From: Macquaria australasica
Taxonomy: Eukaryota; Chordata; Actinopteri; Centrarchiformes; Percichthyidae
DNA length: 64,000 bases
Reading direction: 5' to 3'
NCBI GenBank assembly: GCA_005408345.1
Contig: SEMN01000087.1
Location: 1,178,001-1,242,000, forward strand
A program made the position numbers and the translations under genes. Positions 43,640 to 56,200 of the stretch are shown piece after piece (the first letter of the stretch is position 1; each line of letters starts with the position of its first letter). The notes under the pieces are model-generated. The model did not search any database and was not told where the DNA came from. It saw nothing but the letters and a program-made list of their open reading frames with translations.

Positions 43640-45140
43640 TCCAAATATTATTGCGACTTAAAAAAGTTTAATCAGAGTTAATGCAAAGGAGAAAAGTACA
43701 ATGTACTTGGCTTATAAGAGAGCAGATCAAAAGACCCAAAAGGAGGCAAAAGTCCATACTTCCCTTTGCCCCCTGAATTTCCTTGGAAAGATTTCCATGA
43801 GACACGATACAAAGAACCATTTCCATATTACAGTTCCACTGCTTGGATTTAAAAGCTCAATCACACATGTTACACTTGGAAAACTCAAACAGGGCAATGC
43901 TCTAACCCAGACAACTCTACCTCAATGAGCTGTTTTTACAGTGATGGAAAATACTGCATGAACTTGGAAAAAGTGGGCTCTCTGAGAGAGAAAAAAAAGA
44001 GAAAAAGACGGAAGTGCAAACTCGGCCGTCTGGACACAGGCGGTTTTCCCTTTCTTACGCGTGTGCCGTATTCATTTAGTCATTCATAATTTGCGTTGCA
44101 TAAGCGTTCCGTAACAGTGGAGGAATTTACATCTGGTAGACAAGGCTGTCGGATGGTTACCCCCAAAACGAAAAGTCTCTGGCCACTGTGGTTTACAGAC
44201 TCATCGCAGTCACCTTGTTCACCCAACAGTCTAGCACAGGCTCCCTCCCTCAGACTAATCCATGTCTCAATCCAAAACAGATCCTCTGATTGCCCCCACC
44301 CCCCCAAGTACAAAAATTTTCCAGTGAATGGCCTTGCTTGGGTCTGACATGACTGATGTAAGCACAGGATCAGCCACTGAGGCTACGCAGAAGACTTGGC
44401 ACATGAAATACAGCGAAGATGTTGCACTCAAGGCTGATACAAAATAGATGTTCTTTTTTTTTTGGTTTGTCCTGATGTTCACTGGGTTTGTATCAAATTG
44501 CTGAAAGGTGTGTCTTCTGCCATATATACTATGTCAGGGACGCAGGAAGGCAGTCAGAGTTGGGGGTGCTGCTGAGAGAAACTCAGTCTGTATAATGACG
44601 TCATTCTAAATGCTGGGTGACATTCATGTTTTCTGTATTCATTAAAATAGCCAGGATCATTTATATCTAATAGTTATCAACAACAGTTTATAACAAATTT
44701 AGAAAGTTTTACAGACAGCAGACTTTAACACCAGTATACTGTATGTCGTAGCAGCCATACACCTACAAGATCACTCTGCCAAACCTCCAAATTTTAGAGC
44801 AAGATCCAGTTACCAGATCTATTTTATAAGAGCTATAACCAAATCACATTGTACAAATGGCCTATGAGTGTCACTGCACAGCAGCAGCACTTTCAGTTAC
44901 ATTATGTACTCTAGCTAAAGCTGACTGGATTGACCTGTCTCCAGGGGTCTGTCTGACAGGTCTGTCTCTAAACTCTCTAAAACACCTCAATGTGATTGTA
45001 TGCAATAGAAAAGCTCTGATCTGCTGCGAGTCTCCATCGCAAGGAATATAATAATGGACTAATACATATGATGATAAACAGTAGGAGTGCTGAGGGGCCT
45101 GCATAGCATGGACTGCATGTGTGAAGTGTATGATATACGT
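43640..45140. other. Intergenic DNA, nothing recognised
   Basis: AT-rich to mixed composition with short open frames only. No conserved domain, splice context or repeat end identified. Confidence 0.45.
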
Positions 45141-45144
45141 TATA

Positions 45145-45370
45145 TAAAAGTTAGACATTTTAGGAAATACGCTTATTTGCTTTCTTGCCGAGAGTTAGAT
45201 GAGAAGATCAATACCACTCATCTGTATGGTAAATATGAAGCTGCAGCCAGCAGCAGGTTAGCTTAGCTTAGCATAAAGACTGCAAGCAGGGGGAAACAGC
45301 TAGCCTGGTTCTGGCTAAAAGGTTTGAAAACCCCGTCTACCAGCACCTCTAAAGCTGAAAAAAAAACATG
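45145..45370. mobile_element. TTAGCTTAGC-family repeat, copy 2
   Basis: AAATACGCTTATTTGCTTTC, GAGAAGATCAATACCACTCA, TTAGCTTAGCATAAAGACTG and AGGGGGAAACAGCTAGCCTG are shared with the copy at 63526. One arm plus part of the loop. Confidence 0.65.
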
Positions 45371-46929
45371 TTAATGAGCTCTAGATGTGCCGGTAGTCCT
45401 CTGGACAGATCCAGGCCATAGCACTGCAGCACTGCACTAAAGGCACCAGAGCATGGCATCAATTCATGGCACTGGAACAGTAATGTATATGTTTAAATTG
45501 GCTCTTCTGGATGGCGTATTCTACAGCTTCCTCTCCTGGGCAACACGTGAACGTGTTAATGTTAAAACTGCTTCTCTTGAAACAGTTTCAACTTGCTGTT
45601 TCTTGACTTAAGCAAATGTATTCAGGATCAGTTTGAGCCAATCTGTGTTCTCGACTACCTGAAAACACCTCGATTTATGACTTATGAGTGTGAAACAGTG
45701 GCAGTTTACCAAAAGCAGCTGTGATCCATAAACTTTTGCTTTCAGATGACGCACATGAAGAAAGATCACATGCTGCTATATAAACCTGTTTATGTTGCTG
45801 GAGGATTTAAAGCATTAGAACTTTAAACTCATTATCTGTTTAGAAATGAAAATGGAACTTCAACAGGTGAGAGTTAACCCTTTTTTTCTCCCAGTTCTTG
45901 ATGAACTGACAAAGCTATTAATATGTTTGACAGTACGCAAACTGAGACATGACTCAGACATGTATGTACGATTTACTCATGGATTGTTTGGCAACACTGG
46001 AGTGAACTCAGAGTGGGATTCAGGCTGTATAGGCTGCTGCAAAACATATAACCGTCACTGTTATACAAGAAGAGATACTCATGTGATTTATTGAAAGAAG
46101 TTCCAGTCTGGAGGTTTGTATGTTTCAGTGACCTCAGGTACTCACGTGTATGTGTTGACACACACCTCCCTCCACAACACAAGCGTCTACTGAAGTGAAG
46201 TGTGGAAATGAAAAAGTGAGTCTGTATTTTTGGTGTCTGGCATAAGAAAGCTTTAGCACAGATGGATCCAAATGATCAGAAGTCTTTTTTTCCCTTGGAT
46301 GCTACCTTATGTAACACTTTTACTGCAATGGAGAATGTGTCCTCCTGACTATACTGGGGTCAGTCTATGTAGTGGTCTTGTTCAGCCTTTTTTTTCCAGT
46401 TAGAAGATGCTGCAGATTTCCATTGGGACATGGAAATGGATAGTAGCTCCTTCCCTCGATGGGAACAATGGAATTCTGTATGTTCCACGTTCAAAGCGTC
46501 AACTAACCATGGCCACTTAAATTTACTCTAAACAAATAAACATTTTAGAGCTGCCTGGTCTACAATCATTCACAAATTGGAAGATAAATTGAACTGCTAG
46601 AGCAGAGCAGTCTAGTAAACTGTGTTAAGTAAATTTCATGTAGTGTATCTTGTAATCAAACTTCAGAACTATTTTTACTTTTTCTCTCTCCTACAGCGTC
46701 CTGCAGTAATTTCTTCATCCCTACAATGAAGTTCTTGTGTGCTACTGTCTGAGAGAAGCCACAGAAATGCCTTGGCGCAGGAGCCGGAGACGTCATGGAT
46801 TCCTGAGTGTGGGGCTTTGCAGGAAAGCCCTGAGTCTCCGACATGGACCGTCTCCAGGTTTCCATGGCAAAGGCGCACAAACAGGAGGAAACACTGAGGG
46901 AATCCCGTTATTTTACAGCATTGGACCAT

Positions 46930-46935
46930 TATAAA
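46930..46935 (+). promoter_or_regulatory. nfatc2: Candidate TATA box of the upstream nfatc2 promoter
   Basis: TATAAA followed by CACCCAGAGCGGGG. A start about 30 bp downstream would give a 5' leader of roughly 270 nt before the ATG at 47235. Support is motif plus position only. Confidence 0.4.
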
Positions 46936-47234
46936 CACCCAGAGCGGGGAAGGAAGCCGCTCTTGATACTCAAGTAATCCTTATAGAGCTCTAGCAAGGG
47001 GGACTTCATACCAGAACCACTGCTGTAGCTGATGCGGCTGCATGTTTTTTGAAAAGAAAAGGAGTTTGCGCGCAACTGCTGTGTCGCAGCTTGAAGTTTT
47101 TGAACGCCTACAGAGAGGTTTTTTTGTGTTTCGTCTCCTCTCAACATTTTTAACCGAAGAGAGCTTCTTCTGCTATGGTTATTAGCGGAAAGTAACTTTT
47201 CTTTTTCTTCATTTTTTTTTCGCTTTTTCTCCAG

Positions 47235-47292
47235 ATGTTTAGAGAGACTTGGAGGCTGGCACAGTACCACACCATGAGGTCGATGGATCAAG
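47235..47292 (+). CDS. nfatc2: nfatc2 alternative first coding exon 1b
   Basis: Encodes [19 protein letters not shown] plus one base, donor CAAG|GTACTG. It resembles the alternative N-terminus of a human NFATC2 isoform that I recall as starting MQREAAFRLG and ending VDQ. It lacks the acidic start encoded by exon 1a. Phase 1, compatible with 49270. Confidence 0.8.
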
Positions 47293-50200
47293 GTACTGCT
47301 GAAGTGTTGTGATTATCTGGTAATCAAACCATTTTTTAATTGATAGAGTAGTTTTTATCCCTGGAGTGTTTAAGTCTGTAATGATGTGAGCTGTAATGTC
47401 GTGTCAGTTGTCTAACTCTTAAGAGAAAGTTGGGATGTTGATGTTTGGGGAAAGACACGCTGCTGCGCTGAAGTTGATCCGCGCACAGCGCGTGCCTTGG
47501 CATCACGGGCAAACACCTAGATATTGAGGGGGGGACAGGGAGCCAATTACATACAGCAGCATATAATTAGTAGTAGTAAAAGTAGTATTTAATAGTAAAA
47601 TACTCCAAACCTTGTTTTATCGTCGCAAAACATGAGAGACATTTTGGATATTAATAGAAATATAAGTTAATATAAGTTATGACATGCTATCAAACTTTAG
47701 AGTTGCATTAGATGACATCAAATGAGAACAAAGAGAGCACATTTTATATTTTCAAATCAGCTGAGCCTACCTGACTACTGTATATTGGGTGTGACTATAA
47801 TTAAGATTTTGACCCAGGTTTCCCTAATTCAAATATGGTGCAAATGATAATTTTCCCCAAGAACTTGCTGGTTGTTGGTGGTTATATCCTGTCTGATGTG
47901 GTACATTTGGTTTGCCACTGGTTCTGGTTCATTTGGGTTGCATGCCCAAATTGAGTCAAATTGAGATTTGCACAGGCTACCACGCCACCAAAAAGACATG
48001 TTGTGCGTCTGTTTGTTTTGCTGACTGAGCATACAGGCTACTGGCCCACTGGGTGTAAGACTACAACTGGAAGGAACGCCCTTGTATCTGTGCTGCGTCG
48101 TGCGTAAATCTGGGGATTCCCTCAGGACTCCCAACCTGTGCGATTTTTATGAACTGTAAAAGAGCGCATCCACACACTGTCTGATTTATTTCATGGAATC
48201 CAATCCACTGGGGGGGGGGGGGGGGCATGATGCAGTAGCCCATTTTGATGTGTATCAGTCCACACTCCATTACAAACCCGTTTTAATGGATAGTTGTAAG
48301 TTAGTTGTTAAACAGGTGATGAGCCAAATCAGCACCCTGCTGTGCAACATGTCAGACACCCGGGGGCAGCACCAGGCTTCAGGGTCTGTCAAAAGACTCG
48401 CAGTGATCTGTTTGAATGGGGCAGTTAATTCATCACTTCCAAGCGGCACTTTTGCTTTTTTTTAATCTTCGACGCATCAACGACCTGAGGAGGCGGGTTC
48501 AGACACAGAGATGAAGTCGAGAATTCTGCGTTCGGTGTGAAAATAGACCCGCCTTCGTCTGAAAATAACTGCGGCGAGCTGAAACAGGAAACTTGTGCGC
48601 TTCACCTCTTGCAGCTCGCCGATGCATCATTTGACACTTGAACAGGTTCCCCAAATCCACATCAGCGCCGCCACAACACCTCAGCCGCGTCCCCGTCGCT
48701 GCGCCTGAACTCGGAGGATTCGTCAGGACAAACATTTAGACAGATGACCTCTTTTTACGACGAGAAAGATTTGGAGGAAGAGCTCAGTCGAGTCAACTGC
48801 CCTGATGAGGATTTGGAGTTTGAGTACTTGTTTGAATATGAACCACCTTGCAGCGACTTTGCGCGGGGAGATCAAGGTTTGTCCGATGCTTTGTGGCAGC
48901 CTGAGTTGACTCCTCTCCCTCTCTTGGTTATTTGTAGGCTCAGAATTAATAAATGGCCTGCAAGCTTTATTCATGTGAATGAAAAAGAAAAACAGGAAGT
49001 AAATTTGACAGGCTTCTTGATAAAGGTTTCCACATGTGAGAGAAAATGTCAATATGAAGAAGCTTTGTGTGTGTTTATAATTTTAAAAATGAACTTTTCA
49101 AAAACAAGATCTTTGTCGACAAGTGAAGTTGTCAGTGTCCTTTAAAGAGGTGCACTTTACTTTTGTGATGAATTGAGATAAATTGCCGTTATTATTGGAA
49201 TGATGGGAAATATCTCTGTGGCACAAATGTTGTGTTTTCTGATGATTTTTTACCTTTCCTCCCCTGCAGATGACCCCAACCTTGCATCTCACAAAGTCCT
49301 CAGCCCTGAGTCTGAGCAGGCTTTCCCTCTGGAGGAGGCCTCCCCATACGGCATCAAGTCCTGCAGTCCCTCTTACAGTGAACACAACACTGAGGTTCTC
49401 TCAGGATATGAGAACCAGGAGGCCAGAAACTACCTGGACGGTACCCGACCTGCAGGCCTGGCCTTGAGCCCGCGGATCGAAATCACCCCGTCCCGTGAGC
49501 ACTACAACCATGGTCGGGACTCCCTGCAGAACCACCACCTGAACATTAGCCCCAGACCCACCCTCACTGTGCCTGGCCATGACAACCTTTCCTACCGTGA
49601 GCCCCAGTGCCTGAGTCCCGCCAGCAGCAACTCCTCCACCAGCTGGCACTCGGAGAGTTACTCCCCCTGGGCGTCTCCTTGTGTGTCCCCCAGCAGCGGC
49701 CAGAACGCCGGAGACCTCTGCCCCAGATTACAGAACATCCACACTGGCTCCCCGCGCACCTCCCCGGGCACCTCTCCTCGCACCAGCCTAGCTGAGGACG
49801 GCTGCCTGGGACCCCGCTCCCCCTCACCCAGACCTGGCTCGCGCTCCACCTCCCCACAGGGCAAACGCACCTACGACATGTACAGGAATCCAGGCTTAGT
49901 CCCTGGGTACCGCTCCCGCAGTCCCTCCCCCCTCAGCGGCCATGAAGATCACAACATAGGTGCCCACTATACACACAGCAGCCTTTCTGATGCCATGAAT
50001 GGCTTTGGCAGCGGTCAGCCAGGCCTGGTGCCCACTAAAATAGTCAAGACGTCCAACCAGATTTACACTCTGTACCCAGAGAACCACGTAGAAGGGAACT
50101 ACTTGGTGTCCTGCGACCAGGACATAAAAACCAAACCTGCTGCAGAGCCTTTCTTTGTGATCCCCCAAATCTGGTCCAAGCCACTGGTTTCCAGCCACTG

Positions 50201-53200
50201 CAGGTAAATTAGCAGGAAGGCCATGAACTTATTGCTTACAGCTAACACATACCACACAAGATACATTTACATGTCCTAAGGAGCATAACTTTAATGATTT
50301 TCATGATGTATCTCTTCTTTTGTATCCTTCTGGTTCTGCAGCATTCCTGTGGCTTCTGTCCCCCCATTGGAATGGCCAATCCCCCGTCGCACGGACCAGT
50401 ATGAGCTCCACATTGATGTGCAGCCCAAGCCACACCACAGAGCTCACTATGAGACAGAGGGGAGCAGGGGTGCAGTCAAAGCCACCACGGGAGGACATCC
50501 TGTTGTGCAGGTACGGCTAAGTTCTTGATATCATTTAAATCTGTCCCAAATTCTGACTTTTTATGACACTGCAATTCAAAGTGCTGAATGGCCATATGAA
50601 GGCGTGTTGTCAGGTTTGTCCATTAAATTAGTCTTGCAGTTTGGGAGCCTCAGGCAGCCCTGATGGGAGGACTTGCGTGTAATGGTATTTCCTACTCATT
50701 ATGCACTCGGTGGTGGTGGTGGTGTTATTGCCCAGGGCCAGCTGTATGAAAATGTCTCTATGTGAGTTACTCTGGCTACTCTCGTAGCACCTTTCCTATT
50801 TCTCACTTTCTGAAACAAATCATAAAGCATGCCCTAACTAACCCCAGACATATGACACACTATAACCACCCGGTAGCCTTGTGACAACCCTCAGAACTGA
50901 ACTCAGGTCAACCAATGCAACACCGGGCTCTCTGATGTTTGTTTTTTTCTGCCGTCCAGCTTAAAATAGTCCGCTGTTGTGTGCCCTCGCCCCCATGGTT
51001 TTAACCACACAAACAGATCTGTGTTCCTGACTTCCTCTTACACACTAGTTTGTTGGTTGTGTTGGTCTCATATTAGGAAGCTGACCTAAAGTGTTGAAAC
51101 ACTGTAAAAAGAAAAAAAAAAAAAGAAAAGAGTAGTGCCTGTGGTTAAGATAATTGTAGATCGGGGAAAAAAAGTTTGCTAATATTCCTCCTACAGTCAC
51201 AACATGCAATTCAAACACAGCACGTCTGAATTAGCTGTGACACAGTTATGGCTGAGTATACTGTCCAAGAATAGGTTCAACTTCCCTTTCTTTGCGTTAC
51301 CGTGGCAACATTTCAAAGCTGTTTTTGTTAGTGATAGTAGGGACTTGTTGGAAATAAAGCTTCCCTTGCTTCTTTTCCATTTTCTGCCCATCCCCGAAGG
51401 CCTCGCCCTGAGGTCAGTTCTGCCTGGTTTGCCAGGCCAATCAGATGGTCAGGCCTGGCTAGCCACGGCTGCACTCCTTCACCTCATCTTTCCTTTCCTC
51501 TCCTCCTCCTTCGCTCCCTCTGTTTTTCCTTCCTCCTCTCTTCTCTCTCTCTGAGCCTCGTACCCTCCACTTTTCCTACACTGCTCTCTGTCATGACTCA
51601 CTGCTCCTGCCACTGCCATGACAACCGGCTGACTGCTCACATGGCCTGCTGAGTGTTTGCAGTCAGCTTCCTCTGTTTCACTCCCGTGTGTCAGCTACCT
51701 GGATATGGAGCCAGCGTGCTCACTCATGTTGCCATAGTTTCTGCTCACTTTCAGCAGCTGCTGTGATGTCTGTCAGTTACATCCACTGAGATAATCACTT
51801 CTGAAATGTGATTGATGACCGTAGTGAAAAGAAACAGTCTGAATAGGAAAAATATGTTCTGAAGCTCTTCAAGCATTAGATAGAAATGATAAAGTCTGTC
51901 TTTCTCAGGCTATCAGACTTACTGCAGTGACATTTTCTGTAGTTAGAATAGATATAGACAGTTACCTGTAGCGTTTGCTCCGTCACTCTGCAACCAGTTC
52001 ATGGTTATGTCTATGATAAAGGTTATGCATTTTGCTGTTTGCACAAAAACAGCATTTAGATGCAAGTTGATGCTTTGTGGTTTTTGCAGGTTTCCTCAGG
52101 AGGCACTCTCAAGTTAAAAGTAGCATCTCTCTCTCTCTCTCTCTCTCTTCCTCTCTCTCTCTCTCTCTCTCTCTCTTCCTCTCTCTCTCTTCCTCTCTCT
52201 CTATCTCCAGTTCACAGCTTCACGGATCTGATACTTTTCATTTCTGCAGCAGAGCATTAAAACAGGTCTAATGCCAAATGTGTCAGTCAGGCTGGATGAC
52301 AGTTCTCTTAGTGAAAGACAGGACCCCTGCTCAATCCTTCATCCAGTTATGAAAAGAACAAGCACAAGGCTGTAGGATGTGAGCTCTCTGCTGCTTTCTG
52401 TTCAAGGCTGCAGAAGGAAGACTCATGCTTTTACACGTGGGGCTGACACTGATTAGCCACCTCTGGGGGGGAAACAACATCTGGAAAGGCAATGGAGAAA
52501 CACAACCAGTTTAAAGTGACTCCAACTTTTCCCTTCATACAGTATCTCTGTTTCATCGCCTTTTTGTGTCTGCAGTTACAAGGCTACAGAGGCAAGGAGC
52601 CACTTGGCTTGCAGATTTTCATTGGTACAGCCGATGAGCGCATCCTCAAGCCCCACGCCTTTTATCAAGTCCACCGCATCACTGGCAAGACAGTTACGAC
52701 CACCAGCATTGAGAAGATTATCCACGGCACCAAAGTGCTTGAGATCCCCCTGGAGCCAAAGAACAACATGAAAGCAATGTGAGAATAGAATAATGTGCAT
52801 CTTCCCACTCAAACTCTTTTTTTTTAAATATACATTTTCCATTGTCAGTTTTGCTTACAAATCCATCCCTTGTCACAGAATCGACTGTGCTGGGATCCTG
52901 AAGCTCAGGAACGCCGACATCGAGCTGAGGAAGGGCGAGACAGACGTCGGCCGGAAAAACACCCGTGTTCGTCTTGTGTTTCGTGTGCACATACCTCAGC
53001 CTGGAGGACAGCACGTCTCTCTCCAAGTGGCCTCGCATCCTATCGAGTGCTGTAAGCAGCTACACATAAAACACTTTTACAGTATGATATTCTTTTTGCG
53101 CTATTTTACCTCATCTGTGCAGGGTTTATGAATTCCCCATGTGTGCTTCCTGTTGAGGTCAAACTGCTGATGTTTTCATCAGTTAACAAAACTTTATACA

Positions 53201-56200
53201 AAACAAACATCATAAAAAAAGGAACCCACATTCAAATGAGTTTCGAGCTGGGCTGATAGTCCAGAGTCAAGTGCACAAAGACATCTTTATGCAGCCAGGG
53301 CTTCCATCCAGTAGGTGGGCGCTGCATGTTTCAGTGTCTGTGTACCTGTTTGTATGTGCGCAGTAGTAAATTCTGTGTTTGGGTACATCCGTGCATGTGT
53401 ACACAGTGTTATTAAAGCGCCTGGTGTAATCAAAACTCAAACAAGAAGGCCCTTTATCTAGCGTTGACCAACACCCTGGTCAAGATGTAGCATTCATCAT
53501 ATCAGCGTGACACAGGCTGCATGCAATATGCTCCTGTCATTGTAAAAAATCACGAGGCAGAATATAATATCATTTTATAACTGTTGTTTCCCATCTGTTT
53601 TCCGATCACAGAGAGGGCAGAACAATAGTTAGTACCTGTCTGCTGTAAGACGAACTTCAGAGCAATTGCTGTCAGTGAAAAGCAGCCAGGCGTGAAGTCG
53701 CTCACAGTGACACCTGCGATACGTCTGTCGGGCCCGTTGATAAGCAGACAGTGTCGGTGATGGTGTGTTTGAGGTGGCAGGGCCCCTGCTGGTGTCATCC
53801 ATTCACGGTGTAGCGGGGCGAACGGACCTGTACATAGGGCACGGGCTTGTTTGTCGACACCTCAGCTCGCCTCAGTGAGTGTGAAGTTTGAGCTGAACTA
53901 ATGGGTGATAATAAGCTACGAGATGAGAAAGCAACACTCAACACAGAACATGATTGTTAGTGTCCAGTGTATCTATAAAACTGACAGCTACAGTAATAAT
54001 ATCAATTACATTAACCCCTTAACATATACTTTTCCCCTTTTGTAGTATCCTATATATTCTGTATCGGCTTGTTCCACCTCTTCATTGAAACTATATGATG
54101 TTTGCACTGAGTGAAACATTCAAATATGTCAAATATGTTTAATACCTTGTGCATCATTTAGACATATTTGGCATCTTTGGGATCTCCACTAAAATTAATT
54201 TAAAATAAAGTCCTGTGAGATCGTACGATGTTTGACTGCACAGCATGACTTTGTAATGACTCTATGACAAAGAGATTAAGCTTCACATACAGTAGGTAGT
54301 ATTTATTGCAGATTTATCAGATTGCATCAGACTGTTAGCTGTTCCTCTTATTTTGTCTGCTTCTTGTACAGTACTTTACTGTATCTAGACCTCTCAACCT
54401 CTCTTGTTACCTCTGCTAAAATGTGATTTGACAGATTTATATTGCTGCTTATTAATACTGAAAGCGAGGGTTGTTCTTGGTGAATGAGTCAGCATCGCCT
54501 TTTTCTTATTGTAAAACACCGTCACTTCTTGGTAACAAGTAGTCAGGCACTTGTGGGAAGTTTTACCTGTTTTTTCACTGTAGTTTCGGGCCACAACTAA
54601 CGATTATTTTCATTGATTAATCTGCAGATTGCTTTTGTGATTAATTGACTAATTGCTCAGTCTATAAAATGTGAAAACATGCCCATCACAACTGCCTGGA
54701 GGTGACGTCTTCAAATGTCTCGTTTTCTCCGACCAGCAGTCCAAAGCCCAAAGATATTTATTTTGCAATTATATAAAACTGGCAATTTTTCACTATTTTT
54801 GCTTGAAAAAATCAAAATATCAAAATAGTTGCCAGTTATTTTTCTGTCGATCAACTAATCGATCAATCTGTTGTTAAATACTGGTTAATGTGCTAGGGCT
54901 GCAACTAATTATTATTTTCATTATCGATTTGATTAATCGTTTAGTCTATAAAATGTCAAAAAAATGTTAAACGCTCGTCACAGTTTCCCAGAGCCCAAAG
55001 TGGCATCTTCAAATTGCTTCTTTTGTCCGACCAACAGTCCAAAACCCAAAGACTCTTCATTTACTGTCACAAATGACAAAGAAAAGCAGCAAATCCTCAC
55101 ATTTAAGAAGCTGGAGCCGGAAAATGTTTGACACTTTTGCTTGAAAAATGACTGAAACGATTAATTGATTTTCTAATCGACTAATCGTTTCAGCTCTACT
55201 GTAGTTAAATGCTGGTTTATGTGCTAAATGTTCTTATGTGAGTGTGCGACAGCATATGGACAGTAAATGTAACACGCCGCCCCTCTGTGCATCCCGGCAG
55301 CCCAGCGTTCAGCACATGAGCTTCCCATGGTGGAGAAGCAGGACATGGACAGCTGCTCTGTTCTGGGAGGCCAGCAGATGATCCTGACTGGGCAGAACTT
55401 CAGCTCTGATTCCAAGGTCATTTTTATGGAGAAGACCCAGGGTGAGTGGCATCGAATCACATCAACCCCAGCATCGCTCACAACATGTGGGTCATTTTCT
55501 ATTTTCAAACAGGATGGGTTTCTTTTATAGGTCTATGGCAACATGTAGATAAATAATAAAAACATGCATTGCCCAGAAAGGAAACCTACGACTGAATCTA
55601 TGAAATCTTTATGGTCTGTGCATCTGTTAGTTCTGCTATTACACAACATAGTGTCTAAGTAACGCCACAGCACCAAGTGATGACTGATGACTCATAAGTA
55701 ACCATGTTCATAGCTTTCACACTTCACCACCATCATTGTATATATGGAGCCACATGAGTTATTTGCATGATCCAAATGATAACACAGCAGCTTCACTTCC
55801 TTTTGCCCTTTTCTTCCTCACGGACTTCCATTATGTCTTATCACTACTCAGATGTGTCACATGCAAGGTTGCATCATGTTTGTTGATGTCCCTAGTTGAC
55901 ACTTAAGTGCATCAAGATGGAACCAGAAGATTTCTTTTTATGTTCCTTAAAGGCAGTGAAAGACAATTTTACTTTTAGCTTTTTTATGTAATGTAAGTAG
56001 GAGTAATGGCTCTGTTTTCTAATCTGTTGGAATTTATAAGCCAAAATGGAGTGATTTAACCATGACTGGTACAATTTGATGTCTTTGTGTCACTTGTATA
56101 AGGTCGAAGGTCAGTCACCCTACTATTACTTGAATCCTGGGTTTCCCTCTGGGGATGTATCACCCCTTTTAACACAGTGAGTTTAAAAAGAGTGAGTTGT

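Noticed and set aside
44270..44310. C-rich stretch as a regulatory GC box cluster
   Set aside because: It is a single short poly-C run in otherwise ordinary intergenic DNA with no CpG enrichment.
47829..49052. Several minus-strand open frames around the nfatc2 first exons
   Set aside because: They are shadows of exon 1a or run through non-coding DNA, lack splice logic, and match no family I know.
49200..49269. ATG at 49200 as the start of nfatc2
   Set aside because: It lies in the intron before acceptor CTGCAG at 49269; the true N-termini come from exons 1a and 1b in matching phase.
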